In this document: positions 1 to 5,322 of the stretch, piece after piece | Layout of the letters: each line of letters opens with the position of its first letter | Position numbering within the stretch: the first letter of the stretch is position 1 | NCBI GenBank assembly: GCA_030695265.1 | Contig: JAUYTA010000540.1 | Span: 1-5,530, forward strand | Source: Bacteroidota bacterium | Lineage (GTDB): Bacteria > Bacteroidota > Bacteroidia > Bacteroidales > Prolixibacteraceae | DNA: 5,530 nt | Reading direction: 5' to 3' | Notes under the pieces: model-generated | The model's database searches: none | Seen by the model: only the letters and a program-made list of their open reading frames with translations | Told to the model about the DNA's origin: nothing | Program-made: the position numbers and the translations under genes

Positions 1-789
1 ATTCAGGTTTTAACAGAAGGATTGGTTTTAAAAGGAATCAATCAGCAACAGATATCGCTGATGAAGGCTGAATTGTCTGACATTTATGTTTATTCGGGCG
101 ATTTGTGGGAAGCGGTGATCACTTATTCGCAGGTGATTGAAAGCAACAAGAGTAATTTGCTTGCCGATGATGTGAAGTTCAAAAAGGCCAAACTGGGTTA
201 TTACATGGGAAATTTTGCATGGGCTAAAGCGCAGCTTGATGCATTGAAAGCCAGTACCTCGAAACTGATTGCCAACGATGCCATGGAACTGGCACTTTTT
301 ATCAGCGAGAACATGGAAGATGATTCGGTCGCGATTCCGCTGCAAATGTTTGCCCGTGCCGATCTGCATTTATTCCGCAACCATTCTGCAAAAGCATTGA
401 CAACACTCGATTCTATCAGTAAATTATATGCATTTCATTCGCTTACCGACGATGTGAATTTCAGGAAAGCCAACATTTTTCAGAAACAGGGAAAATACGA
501 AGAAGCTGCTGTTTTGCTTGCATCCATCGTAAAGGATAACAGTTGGGAGATGCTGGCTGACGATGCACTTTTTCAGCTCGCTGCCATCTACCAAAATAAA
601 CTGAACCGAAAAACGGAGGCAATGGAACTGTATAAAAAAATGCTGACCGATTACCCCGGAAGTGTTTACGTGGTGGATGCCAGAGCCGAATTCCGAAAGA
701 TGCAGGAATCAGTAAAAACTGAAGGTAAACCGGATTCAGTAAAGACGAAAGAGGAATTATTGTTGGAAGGGAAAGAACTGAACCCATGA
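1..789 (+). CDS. TPR-repeat protein, 3' part (5' end outside window)
   Basis: This is the last 262 codons of a longer gene. The frame is open from base 1 (I-Q-V-L-T-E-G-L...), so the TTG at base 22 is an internal Leu codon, not the start. The protein is almost wholly helical, with tetratricopeptide-like helix pairs. Examples are the segments around GDLWEAVITYSQVI, GNFAWAKAQLDAL, QGKYEEAAVLLASIV and TEAMELYKKMLTDYPGS; the last has the classic TPR helix-B ending in YPGS. The final 30 or so residues are charged and Lys/Glu-rich, probably a disordered tail. TPR arrays are protein-protein interaction scaffolds; no catalytic motif is visible and the partner cannot be told. A signal peptide, if any, lies outside the window. 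The stop overlaps the next gene's start (ATGA), so the two are probably co-transcribed and translationally coupled. The TPR assignment is fairly sure; the role is unknown. Confidence 0.85.
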   Translation: MQVLTEGLVLKGINQQQISLMKAELSDIYVYSGDLWEAVITYSQVIESNKSNLLADDVKFKKAKLGYYMGNFAWAKAQLDALKASTSKLIANDAMELALFISENMEDDSVAIPLQMFARADLHLFRNHSAKALTTLDSISKLYAFHSLTDDVNFRKANIFQKQGKYEEAAVLLASIVKDNSWEMLADDALFQLAAIYQNKLNRKTEAMELYKKMLTDYPGSVYVVDARAEFRKMQESVKTEGKPDSVKTKEELLLEGKELNP

Positions 790-1676
790 AGCAGGCATCG
801 AAAGCTTACATTTATGCGCTGCTTTCAGTTGTTTTGTGGTCAACCGTTGCAACAGCCTTTAAGCTTGGATTACAAATACTTTCACCACTTTACCTGATTT
901 TGACCGCCTCGGTATTTTCATTGCTTACCTTTTTTGTGGTCATCCTTTTTCAGGGTAAAGTGAAAGACTTGTTCACCGTTACATGGTCAGGATTGGGGAA
1001 GTCAGCCATGCTCGGAGCGCTGAATCCATTCGGTTATTATCTTATTCTTTTTCAGGCATATAGTTTGCTTCCGGCTCAGGTTGCACAGCCGCTGAACATG
1101 ATTTGGCCTATTGTGCTGGCATTGCTTTCAGCTCCTATGCTCGGGCAAAAAATTACCGGACGAAACATTGCTGCCATTCTCATCAGTTTTGTTGGAGTGA
1201 TTTTCATTTCATCGCAGGGTAGTTTTTCAGGAATGGCTAATACAAACCTCACCGGAGTATTGTTGGCTGTTGGAAGCAGCGTTATCTGGGCACTTTTCTG
1301 GATTTTAAGCGTGAAGGACAAACGCGATCAGATATTCAAGCTTTTCTGGAATTTTGGATTTGGTTTGGTTTATTTGTTGATTGCAGCGTTCCTTTTTACC
1401 GATTTCCGGTTTCCTGAATTAAAAGCACTACCGGCAGCTATTTATATTGGATTGTTCGAGCTCGGAATAACTTATATTTTGTGGATGAAAGCAATGCATT
1501 ATAGCGAAAACAATGCAAAAACCGGGAATCTGATTTTTTTTGCACCCTTTCTTTCTCTGATATTTATTCATTTTATTTTGGGAGAAACGATTTACATCAC
1601 CACTTTTATCGGACTGGCTTTCATCATTTCAGGGATATTGTTTCAACAAAAAGAAGTGAGGCAATCAGGCAATTGA
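786..1676 (+). CDS. EamA/DMT-superfamily transporter, ten membrane helices
   Basis: The product has 296 residues, the usual length for the drug/metabolite transporter (EamA) family of inner-membrane carriers. About ten hydrophobic segments can be read, near residues 8-26, 33-55, 71-92, 97-118, 127-144, 155-174, 185-205, 214-234, 246-265 and 270-288. They form two five-helix halves, as expected from the family's internal duplication. Typical features are the WSTVATAFKLGL stretch in helix 1, the N-P-F-G-Y-Y turn in helix 3, the Q-P-L-N-x-I-W-P motif at helix 4, and the closing LGETIYITTFIGLAFIISG, which matches the conserved end of the second EamA repeat. Family members export or import amino acids, nucleotides or other small metabolites; the substrate cannot be predicted here. 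The ATG overlaps the stop of the TPR gene by four bases, which supports this start and suggests coupling. Family call is confident, substrate unknown. Confidence 0.9.
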   Translation: MKQASKAYIYALLSVVLWSTVATAFKLGLQILSPLYLILTASVFSLLTFFVVILFQGKVKDLFTVTWSGLGKSAMLGALNPFGYYLILFQAYSLLPAQVAQPLNMIWPIVLALLSAPMLGQKITGRNIAAILISFVGVIFISSQGSFSGMANTNLTGVLLAVGSSVIWALFWILSVKDKRDQIFKLFWNFGFGLVYLLIAAFLFTDFRFPELKALPAAIYIGLFELGITYILWMKAMHYSENNAKTGNLIFFAPFLSLIFIHFILGETIYITTFIGLAFIISGILFQQKEVRQSGN

Positions 1677-1707
1677 TCATTCAAAAGATAAAACAAAAAA
1701 AATTAAT

Positions 1708-1790
1708 AAGGAATAAGGAACAAGGAATAATGAATAAGGAATGGGGTACTTTGATATTTCTTATTTTTTATTCGATGTTTCTTATTTCCT
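1708..1790. repeat. Heptad-repeat imperfect palindrome (hairpin element)
   Basis: The left arm (1708-1742) is five in-register 7-mers: AAGGAAT, AAGGAAC, AAGGAAT, AATGAAT, AAGGAAT. A sixth degenerate copy, AATTAAT, sits just before at 1701-1707. The right arm (1756-1790), read on the minus strand, is five 7-mers in the same register: AGGAAAT, AAGAAAC, ATCGAAT, AAAAAAT, AAGAAAT. The arms pair over about 35 positions around a 13-base loop (1743-1755), and several mismatches are G-U wobbles if the plus strand is transcribed. It lies between the transporter stop and ruvC. It could be a non-autonomous mobile or REP-like element, a slippage-grown repeat, or a transcript-end structure. No U-tract follows directly, so an ordinary intrinsic terminator is less likely. 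Confidence 0.75.
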
Positions 1791-1808
1791 CTTTAAATTG
1801 CATCTTTG
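1778..1808 (+). promoter_or_regulatory. Candidate Bacteroidota promoter for ruvC (weak)
   Basis: CATCTTTG at 1801-1808 matches the Bacteroidota -7 consensus TAnnTTTG except for the first base. A TTTC at 1778-1781, in place of the consensus TTTG -33 box, lies 19 bases upstream, which is the usual spacing. Transcription would start a few bases after 1808, giving a leader of roughly 20 bases before the ATG at 1834. The -33 box falls inside the right arm of the heptad palindrome, so that element may supply part of the promoter. Both boxes are off consensus, hence the low confidence. Confidence 0.3.
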
Positions 1809-1833
1809 AACGGACGCCAAACGAATGAGCTAA

Positions 1834-2385
1834 ATGGACAACATACCAATTAAAATATTAGGCATTGACCCCGGAACCAACGTGATGGGTTACGGATTGA
1901 TTGAGGTATTAAACAACAAACCTCGCATAATGCAGGTTGGTGTTATCAAAACTACCGGATCGGACCACTATCAGAAATTGAAAAATATTTTCGATCGTAC
2001 TGTTTTGCTCCTGAATGAGTTGCAACCTGACGAACTGGCGATTGAATCACCTTTTTACGGAAAGGACATTCAGGCAATGCTTAAACTCGGACGAGCACAA
2101 GGCGTGGTGATGGGACTGGCGCTGAGCCGAAACATCCCCGTTTCTGAATATGCCCCGTTGAAAGTGAAACAATCGATCACCGGAATGGGACGCGCGGCAA
2201 AAGAACAGGTTGCTTTTTTCCTGAAAAACATGTTCAGCCTGAACGAACTTCCGAAGGAATTGGATGCTACCGATGCCGTGGCCGTGGCCGTTTGCCATTA
2301 CCTGCAAATGAAAAATCCGGTGACAAAATCAGGAGTAAAAAGCTGGGGCGATTTTGTAAAAAAGAATCCGGGAAGGGTGAAGTAA
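1834..2385 (+). CDS. ruvC: Crossover junction endodeoxyribonuclease RuvC
   Basis: RuvC is the dimeric resolvase that nicks Holliday junctions symmetrically, working with the RuvAB branch-migration motor in recombinational repair. The 183-residue product carries the RNase H-like fold and every family signature. The first strand reads ILGIDPGTNVMGYGLIEV with catalytic Asp12. The second acidic residue is Glu71 in LAIESPFYGKD, followed by the LKLGRAQGVV helix. The segment EYAPLKVKQSITGMGRAAKEQV (residues 105-126) is the DNA-contacting region, and DATDAVAVAVCHYL gives Asp144 and Asp147. All four metal-binding acids are therefore present. The C-terminal KSWGDFVKKNPGRVK tail extends past the core as a basic extension. 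No ruvA or ruvB is adjacent, which is common in Bacteroidota. The ATG is preceded directly by the stop of a two-codon ORF (ATG AGC TAA at 1825-1833). Confidence 0.97.
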   Translation: MDNIPIKILGIDPGTNVMGYGLIEVLNNKPRIMQVGVIKTTGSDHYQKLKNIFDRTVLLLNELQPDELAIESPFYGKDIQAMLKLGRAQGVVMGLALSRNIPVSEYAPLKVKQSITGMGRAAKEQVAFFLKNMFSLNELPKELDATDAVAVAVCHYLQMKNPVTKSGVKSWGDFVKKNPGRVK

Positions 2386-2489
2386 TATTATTGATGGAGG
2401 CAAATAAAATCCAATTGCTACTAAAAGGGATTAGTTACCAACTTTGATTTTTTGAAAATGCGATATAAAGTTTTTGTTTTTTCTTTTAG

Positions 2490-2497
2490 TAAATTTG
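2490..2497 (+). promoter_or_regulatory. Candidate -7 box for the toxin-antitoxin operon
   Basis: TAAATTTG is an exact match to the Bacteroidota -7 consensus TAnnTTTG and lies 29 bases before the antitoxin ATG, leaving a short leader. No TTTG sits at the ideal 19-base spacing; the nearest, at 2473-2476, is only 13 bases away, so the -33 box is uncertain. The box lies within a pair of TTTAGTA direct repeats (2485-2491 and 2512-2518), which would suit an autoregulatory operator, but this is speculative. Confidence 0.35.
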
Positions 2498-2526
2498 TCA
2501 ACAATAAATCATTTAGTACTTGAAGT

Positions 2527-2754
2527 ATGAAAACTTTAGCAGGTAACATAAATCTTTCGGTTAGTTTCAACCAGATTATAGATCTTGTAAAACAATTACC
2601 TTATAAGGAAAAAGTTAAACTTGGCGAGGTTATTCGTAGGGAAACGAATCCATCCATGGACAATGACAAAGTTTATACGCATTTTGCAAGTGAAAAAGCA
2701 TTAGCAAAAGACTGGCTCTCGACTGAAGAAGATGAAGCATGGAAAAATTTGTAA
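2527..2754 (+). CDS. Antitoxin of a MazF/PemK-type toxin-antitoxin pair
   Basis: This 75-residue protein directly precedes and overlaps (16 bases) a MazF/PemK-family toxin gene, the standard antitoxin-first layout. The N-terminal half contains an amphipathic stretch, QIIDLVKQLPYKEKVKLGEV, resembling the helix-LP-helix pattern of DUF2281/VapB-like antitoxins, which probably forms the dimerisation part. The C-terminal half (about residues 50-75) is acidic with aromatic anchors: ASEKALAKDW then LSTEEDEAWKNL. Such tails in Bacteroidota and cyanobacterial antitoxins are expected to lie along the toxin and block its RNA-binding groove. I see no clear MazE AbrB-like or ribbon-helix-helix DNA-binding motif, so autoregulation is unproven. 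The gene is visibly more AT-rich than ruvC, as expected of an acquired cassette. The role rests mainly on context and the tail; the exact family is uncertain. Confidence 0.8.
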   Translation: MKTLAGNINLSVSFNQIIDLVKQLPYKEKVKLGEVIRRETNPSMDNDKVYTHFASEKALAKDWLSTEEDEAWKNL

Positions 2755-3068
2755 AAGGCGATATCGTTGTGATCCCTTTCCCTTTTTCTGACCTTTCGGG
2801 GAGTAAGAAAAGGCCAGCCCTTGTATTAGCTAATCTGCAAGGCGATGATATTATACTTTGCCAGATCACCAGCCAACAAACAAAAGACAAATACGCTATT
2901 GTAATTGAATCCAGTGATTATAAAACCAGCAAATTACCAGTATCAAGTAACATCCGTCCTAACCGTATTTTTACTGCTGACAAGGGAATTATTATTAAAA
3001 AAGCAGCTTCGCTAAATGAAGCAGTTTTAAATAATGTAATTCAAAAAATAATTACAATTCTTTCTTAA
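2739..3068 (+). CDS. MazF/PemK-family mRNA interferase toxin
   Basis: The 109-residue product has the normal MazF/PemK length and layout. These toxins are ribosome-independent endoribonucleases that cut mRNA at short sequences and arrest growth unless bound by their antitoxin. The start KGDIVVIPFPFSDLSGSKKRP is the family's first two beta-strands and loop. Arg25 in KKRPALVLA matches the catalytic Arg. Thr44 in ILCQITSQ matches the catalytic Thr/Ser position of the second motif. The section SKLPVSSNIRPNRIFTADKG fits the conserved 'S.irp.ri.tv' strand, followed by a C-terminal helix (AVLNNVIQKIITILS). The toxin appears intact and therefore active. Its ATG lies 16 bases inside the antitoxin gene, a coupling that keeps antitoxin synthesis ahead of toxin. 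Cleavage specificity cannot be read from sequence. Confidence 0.93.
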   Translation: MEKFVKGDIVVIPFPFSDLSGSKKRPALVLANLQGDDIILCQITSQQTKDKYAIVIESSDYKTSKLPVSSNIRPNRIFTADKGIIIKKAASLNEAVLNNVIQKIITILS

Positions 3069-3185
3069 GCTGAAAAGTCAGTAGCTGCCATTGGATAGTA
3101 ATTGTCCTCTTCCTGAATTAATCAATCATTTTCAGGTCATAGTCAACAATCGGTAATTTTCAGCAATAAGGGTTCATTTTAGGGC

Positions 3186-3210
3186 AAAAAAAATCCCGGT
3201 TTCCCGGGAT
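3186..3210 (-). terminator. Rho-independent terminator of the greA-HIT operon
   Basis: ATCCCGG (3193-3199) and CCGGGAT (3204-3210) form a perfect 7-bp GC-rich stem with a 4-base loop. On the minus strand the stem is followed by eight T residues (A-tract 3186-3193 on the plus strand, the last base shared with the stem). This is a textbook intrinsic terminator about 30 bases after the HIT gene stop. There is no matching T-tract on the plus side, so it is probably not the main terminator of the toxin gene. Confidence 0.9.
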
Positions 3211-3240
3211 CTCTGTATCTTGAATTTTTAAATCGGAACT

Positions 3241-3642
3241 TTATCCTAATTCAATTTCTTTTGCAATGGCGGCAGTGATTTCAGCCATTTCTTCTTTACT
3301 GAACGACAATTTCTTCGAGAAGTGAAGCAAGTCAGCCTCTGTCTGCATCGGAACCAAATGAATGTGTGCATGAGGCACTTCAAGTCCTAAAACCATTACC
3401 CCGACTTTTTTGCAGGGTATGGCTTTTTGAATTCCGAGCGCTACCTTTTTTGCAAACAGTTGTAATCCGATGTAGGTTTCATCGTCCAGATCGAACAGGT
3501 AATCGACTTCCTTTTTTGGAATAACCAGGGTGTGACCTTTGGCAACGGGGAAAATATCAAGAAAAGCGAAGAAGTTTTCATCTTCGGCTACCTTCCATGA
3601 AGGTATTTCTCCGTTTACAATTTTGGTAAAAATGCTGGCCAT
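3241..3642 (-). CDS. HIT-family nucleotide hydrolase (HINT/Hit-like)
   Basis: This 133-residue protein belongs to the histidine-triad superfamily of cytosolic nucleotide hydrolases and transferases, which act on substrates such as AMP-lysine conjugates and dinucleoside polyphosphates. The triad is clear: PHAHIHLVP gives His91, His93 and His95, with His93 the expected nucleophile that forms the nucleotidyl intermediate. Upstream, FLDIFPVAKGHTLVIPKK is the conserved strand-turn-strand, with a further His37 at the nucleotide pocket. The N-terminus reads SIFTKIVNGEIPSWKV; many homologues have C-x-F-C there as zinc ligands, and both cysteines are absent, so no structural zinc is expected. The physiological substrate is unknown. 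It starts 11 bases after greA and is followed by a strong terminator, so it is the last gene of that operon. Confidence 0.94.
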   Translation of the reverse strand: MASIFTKIVNGEIPSWKVAEDENFFAFLDIFPVAKGHTLVIPKKEVDYLFDLDDETYIGLQLFAKKVALGIQKAIPCKKVGVMVLGLEVPHAHIHLVPMQTEADLLHFSKKLSFSKEEMAEITAAIAKEIELG

Positions 3643-3653
3643 TTTGTCAATTG

Positions 3654-4127
3654 TCAGATTGCGATATCAATTATTTCAAATTGCATTTTGCCCGACGGCA
3701 CCTGAATTTCAACAACATCACCAAGCTTTTTACCCAGCAACCCTTTGGCAATCGGAGTCTGGATCGAAATCTTTCCAACTTTCAGATCTGCTTCGGGTTC
3801 TGAAACGATTGTATATTGCATGGTGGTATTGTTCGCTTTGTTCAGAATCGTAACCTTGTTCAATATCTGGACACTGGTTGTATTAATTTTCGATTCATCG
3901 ATTATTCGGGCGGTGGCAATTTGCTCACTCAGTACCGACATCTTTGCTTCCAACATGCCCTGAGCATCTTTTGCAGCATCGTATTCGGCATTTTCCGAGA
4001 TATCACCTTTTTCAATTGCTTCACCAATTGCTTTCGAAATTTTAGGGCGCTCAATTGTGATAAGACGATCGAGTTCATCTTTCAATTTCTTAAGGCCTTC
4101 TTCTGTAATATAAGTAACCTTCTTCAT
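3654..4127 (-). CDS. greA: Transcription elongation factor GreA
   Basis: GreA inserts its coiled coil into the secondary channel of RNA polymerase and stimulates cleavage of the backtracked RNA 3' end, rescuing stalled complexes. I chose the ATG at 4127 (MKKVTYITEEGLKKLKDEL), giving 157 residues, the normal GreA length. An upstream GTG at 4151 would add eight residues with no family support. The N-terminal coiled coil covers about residues 8-75. Its tip, GDISENAEYDAAKDAQ, carries the key acidic residues Asp42 and Glu45, equivalent to E. coli Asp41 and Glu44. The C-terminal FKBP-like domain ends with the typical ISIQTPIAKGLLGKKLGD then VVEIQVPSG pattern, which distinguishes GreA-like proteins from unrelated coiled coils. 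It is co-directional with the HIT gene, and I recall greA-HIT pairing in other Bacteroidota. A promoter and leader hairpin lie upstream. Confidence 0.97.
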   Translation of the reverse strand: MKKVTYITEEGLKKLKDELDRLITIERPKISKAIGEAIEKGDISENAEYDAAKDAQGMLEAKMSVLSEQIATARIIDESKINTTSVQILNKVTILNKANNTTMQYTIVSEPEADLKVGKISIQTPIAKGLLGKKLGDVVEIQVPSGKMQFEIIDIAI

Positions 4128-4155
4128 GGTTTTTATTCTTTCTTTAAACACTATT

Positions 4156-4192
4156 AAAACAAAAAAGAATTCCGGCTATTGCGGAACTCTTT
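4156..4192 (-). terminator. Terminator-like hairpin in the greA leader (possible attenuator)
   Basis: On the minus strand, AAAGAGTTCCG (4192-4182) pairs with CGGAATTCTTT (4174-4164). The result is an 11-bp stem with a single G-U wobble and a 7-base loop. It runs straight into a T-rich stretch: six T in 4166-4161, the first three inside the stem, then G, then four T. It lies between the likely greA promoter and the greA ATG, so it either reduces read-through into greA (attenuation), ends transcripts arriving from the upstream gene, or caps and stabilises the 5' end. The structure is clear; the function is inferred. Confidence 0.55.
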
Positions 4193-4199
4193 CGGGATA

Positions 4200-4230
4200 C
4201 AAACATATAAAAAATTTTCACCTTAACTAA
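4200..4230 (-). promoter_or_regulatory. Bacteroidota-type promoter for greA-HIT
   Basis: Read on the minus strand, TATGTTTG (4207-4200) is an exact TAnnTTTG -7 box. TTAG (4230-4227) matches three of four bases of the TTTG -33 box at exactly the usual 19-base spacing. Transcription would begin a few bases past 4200, giving a leader of about 70 bases that begins almost at once with the hairpin at 4192-4164. This is the best promoter match in the window. Confidence 0.55.
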
Positions 4231-4265
4231 CCGGTATGTTTTATAAAAAATTTAATTGTCTGAAT

Positions 4266-4297
4266 AATAAAAAGTTTCAGTCCTTGTTCTTTTTATT
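4266..4297. terminator. AT-rich inverted repeat, possible weak terminator
   Basis: AATAAAAAG (4266-4274) and CTTTTTATT (4289-4297) form a perfect 9-bp inverted repeat with a 14-base loop. It lies 57 bases after the stop of the minus-strand acidic membrane protein gene and upstream of the greA promoter, where a terminator between the two units is expected. The stem has only one G-C pair and no separate U-tract, so it would be weak; the palindrome may be chance in AT-rich DNA. Confidence 0.3.
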
Positions 4298-4353
4298 TGC
4301 AGATAAAAAAAAGGTGTTCAATCTGTCAATAAATCCTTGTGATTAGGTGTGGG

Positions 4354-4803
4354 CTAATATTTTCGTTCCAGAATCTGGGAGTAAATAACTGCCTTTCGTA
4401 ACGAAAAATCATCGAGGTAGCTGCCTCTTTCTTCCATCAAATTTTCTTCCTCTTCTTCAGGCTGTATGTTCATGCTTGAAACAGATGGGCGCTTGACACG
4501 TTCGGGCAAGGTGCTTACAAACCTGGATTTGAACAGCCCTTTTTTATTCATGTCGAGTCCGCTTTTAAATTCAGCCCTGACAGGAATCTGTGGTACCTTT
4601 ACCGTCTTAGGCTTCTTTACGATCGGTTTTTCCAGGAAATCTTCGCCTAACAATTGATCCATGAAAAAATTCCGCGCGTTGTTCTCTTCCAATTCTTCTT
4701 CCTCTTCTAAAAGAATGGGTTCTTCTTTATTCTTCTTGTTTTTATTGATGGCTGCATAAATCGAGAGCGCAACAGCAATAATCAGAAATATATAATCTTC
4801 CAT
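4354..4803 (-). CDS. Small membrane-anchored acidic protein, function unknown
   Basis: I do not recognise a named family. The 149-residue product begins with one hydrophobic helix (about residues 4-20, YIFLIIAVALSIYAAIN) followed by a lysine-rich stop-transfer patch (NKNKKNKEE). That predicts a single N-terminal membrane anchor with the rest in the cytoplasm. The remainder is low-complexity and highly charged: an acidic run EEEEELEEN near residues 34-42, a basic KPIVKKPKTVKVP-like region near 58-72, and a second acidic block EEEEENLMEE near 117-126. The C-terminus, DFSLRKAVIYSQILERKY, is the only part that looks folded and conserved. I recall similar L-R-K-A-V-I-Y-S-x-I-L endings in other Bacteroidota hypothetical proteins. 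It lies upstream of greA but 226 bases away and with its own spacer, so it is probably a separate unit. It is divergent from the lipoprotein gene. Confidence 0.8.
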   Translation of the reverse strand: MEDYIFLIIAVALSIYAAINKNKKNKEEPILLEEEEELEENNARNFFMDQLLGEDFLEKPIVKKPKTVKVPQIPVRAEFKSGLDMNKKGLFKSRFVSTLPERVKRPSVSSMNIQPEEEEENLMEERGSYLDDFSLRKAVIYSQILERKY

Positions 4804-4878
4804 TTTGAATGATTTTTAGACAGAATAAAATAATTTGTCCTTTTCTTTGTTCTAATTAAAGCATTAAAGATATAAAAA

Positions 4879-5322
4879 ATGGCTCAGCTTTCTGGCAAAG
4901 TTTTAAAAACTGTTTTTATTGGCTTGTTTTTCCTGACGGGAATAAGTGGATGTAAAGATGAATATGTGTCTGTAATTCCGTATACACCGGTTTATCTTGA
5001 TATAAATCTTGCAAATAGAACTGAGCTTATACCAGTTGGAGGCTATTTTAAGGTAAATGGAGGTTATGGAGGAATTATCATTTACCATGATGGCGCAGAC
5101 AGTTCACAACCTTTTTTTGCCTTTGATGCCACCTGTACTTACGAAATATCGGCTAAATGTAGTGTTGAGACCGATGGGAGTGGAGTAGCGATATGTCCTT
5201 GTTGTGGCACTCAATACATGCTGGTTTTTGGTTACGGAAGTCCACAAAAGGGTTTAGCTACAGAACCATTAAAACAGTATAAAGTAACATACTCCAACGG
5301 ACGATTGATCATAAAAAACTAA
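4879..5322 (+). CDS. Lipoprotein with a degenerate Rieske-like domain
   Basis: The 147-residue product starts with a lipoprotein signal peptide: a basic n-region, hydrophobic VFIGLFFLTG, and lipobox ISGC with the lipidated Cys25. The mature protein would be membrane-tethered, facing the periplasm or the outside. The C-terminal half follows the Rieske [2Fe-2S] pattern. FFAFDATCTYE matches the C-x-H loop, ICPCCGTQY matches C-x-x-H-G, and a GLATEPLKQYKV strand matches the usual 'GPA..PL..Y.V' end. The 17-residue gap between Y88 and C106 is normal for the family. However, both histidine ligands are missing: the first position is Tyr88 and the second is Cys109. Cys94 and Cys108 correspond to the disulfide pair of bc1-type Rieske proteins. 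A standard cluster is therefore unlikely; a four-cysteine metal site, a disulfide fold or a structural role are alternatives. Neighbours give no functional hint. Confidence 0.85.
   Translation: MAQLSGKVLKTVFIGLFFLTGISGCKDEYVSVIPYTPVYLDINLANRTELIPVGGYFKVNGGYGGIIIYHDGADSSQPFFAFDATCTYEISAKCSVETDGSGVAICPCCGTQYMLVFGYGSPQKGLATEPLKQYKVTYSNGRLIIKN

Noticed and set aside
22..24. TTG at base 22 as the start of the first gene
   Set aside because: The frame is open to base 1 with protein-like sequence, the TPR array is clearly cut, and TTG is better read as an internal Leu.
2405..2455. Imperfect hairpin around TTGCTACTAA / TTAGTTACCAA as the ruvC terminator
   Set aside because: The stem is interrupted by a mismatch and a bulge and is AT-rich; the T-run that follows is separated from it, so it is too weak to call.
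3112..3136. CCTGAA...TTCAGG inverted repeat after the toxin gene
   Set aside because: Only 6 bp with a 13-base loop and no T-tract after it; likely chance.
4128..4151. Longer GreA starting at the GTG at 4151
   Set aside because: It adds eight residues absent from the usual GreA N-terminus; the ATG at 4127 gives the standard MKKVTYIT start and 157 residues.
3539..4157. Plus-strand ORFs opposite greA and the HIT gene
   Set aside because: They are antisense shadows of well-supported genes, with no recognisable motifs and Cys/Phe/Ser-rich composition typical of reverse-strand translation.
4804..4878. Promoters in the divergent spacer between the acidic protein and the lipoprotein genes
   Set aside because: Near-matches exist (TAATTTG at 4831-4837 on plus; TATCTTTA at 4872-4865 on minus), but no -33 box lies at the right spacing for either, so I do not annotate them although promoters must be near.
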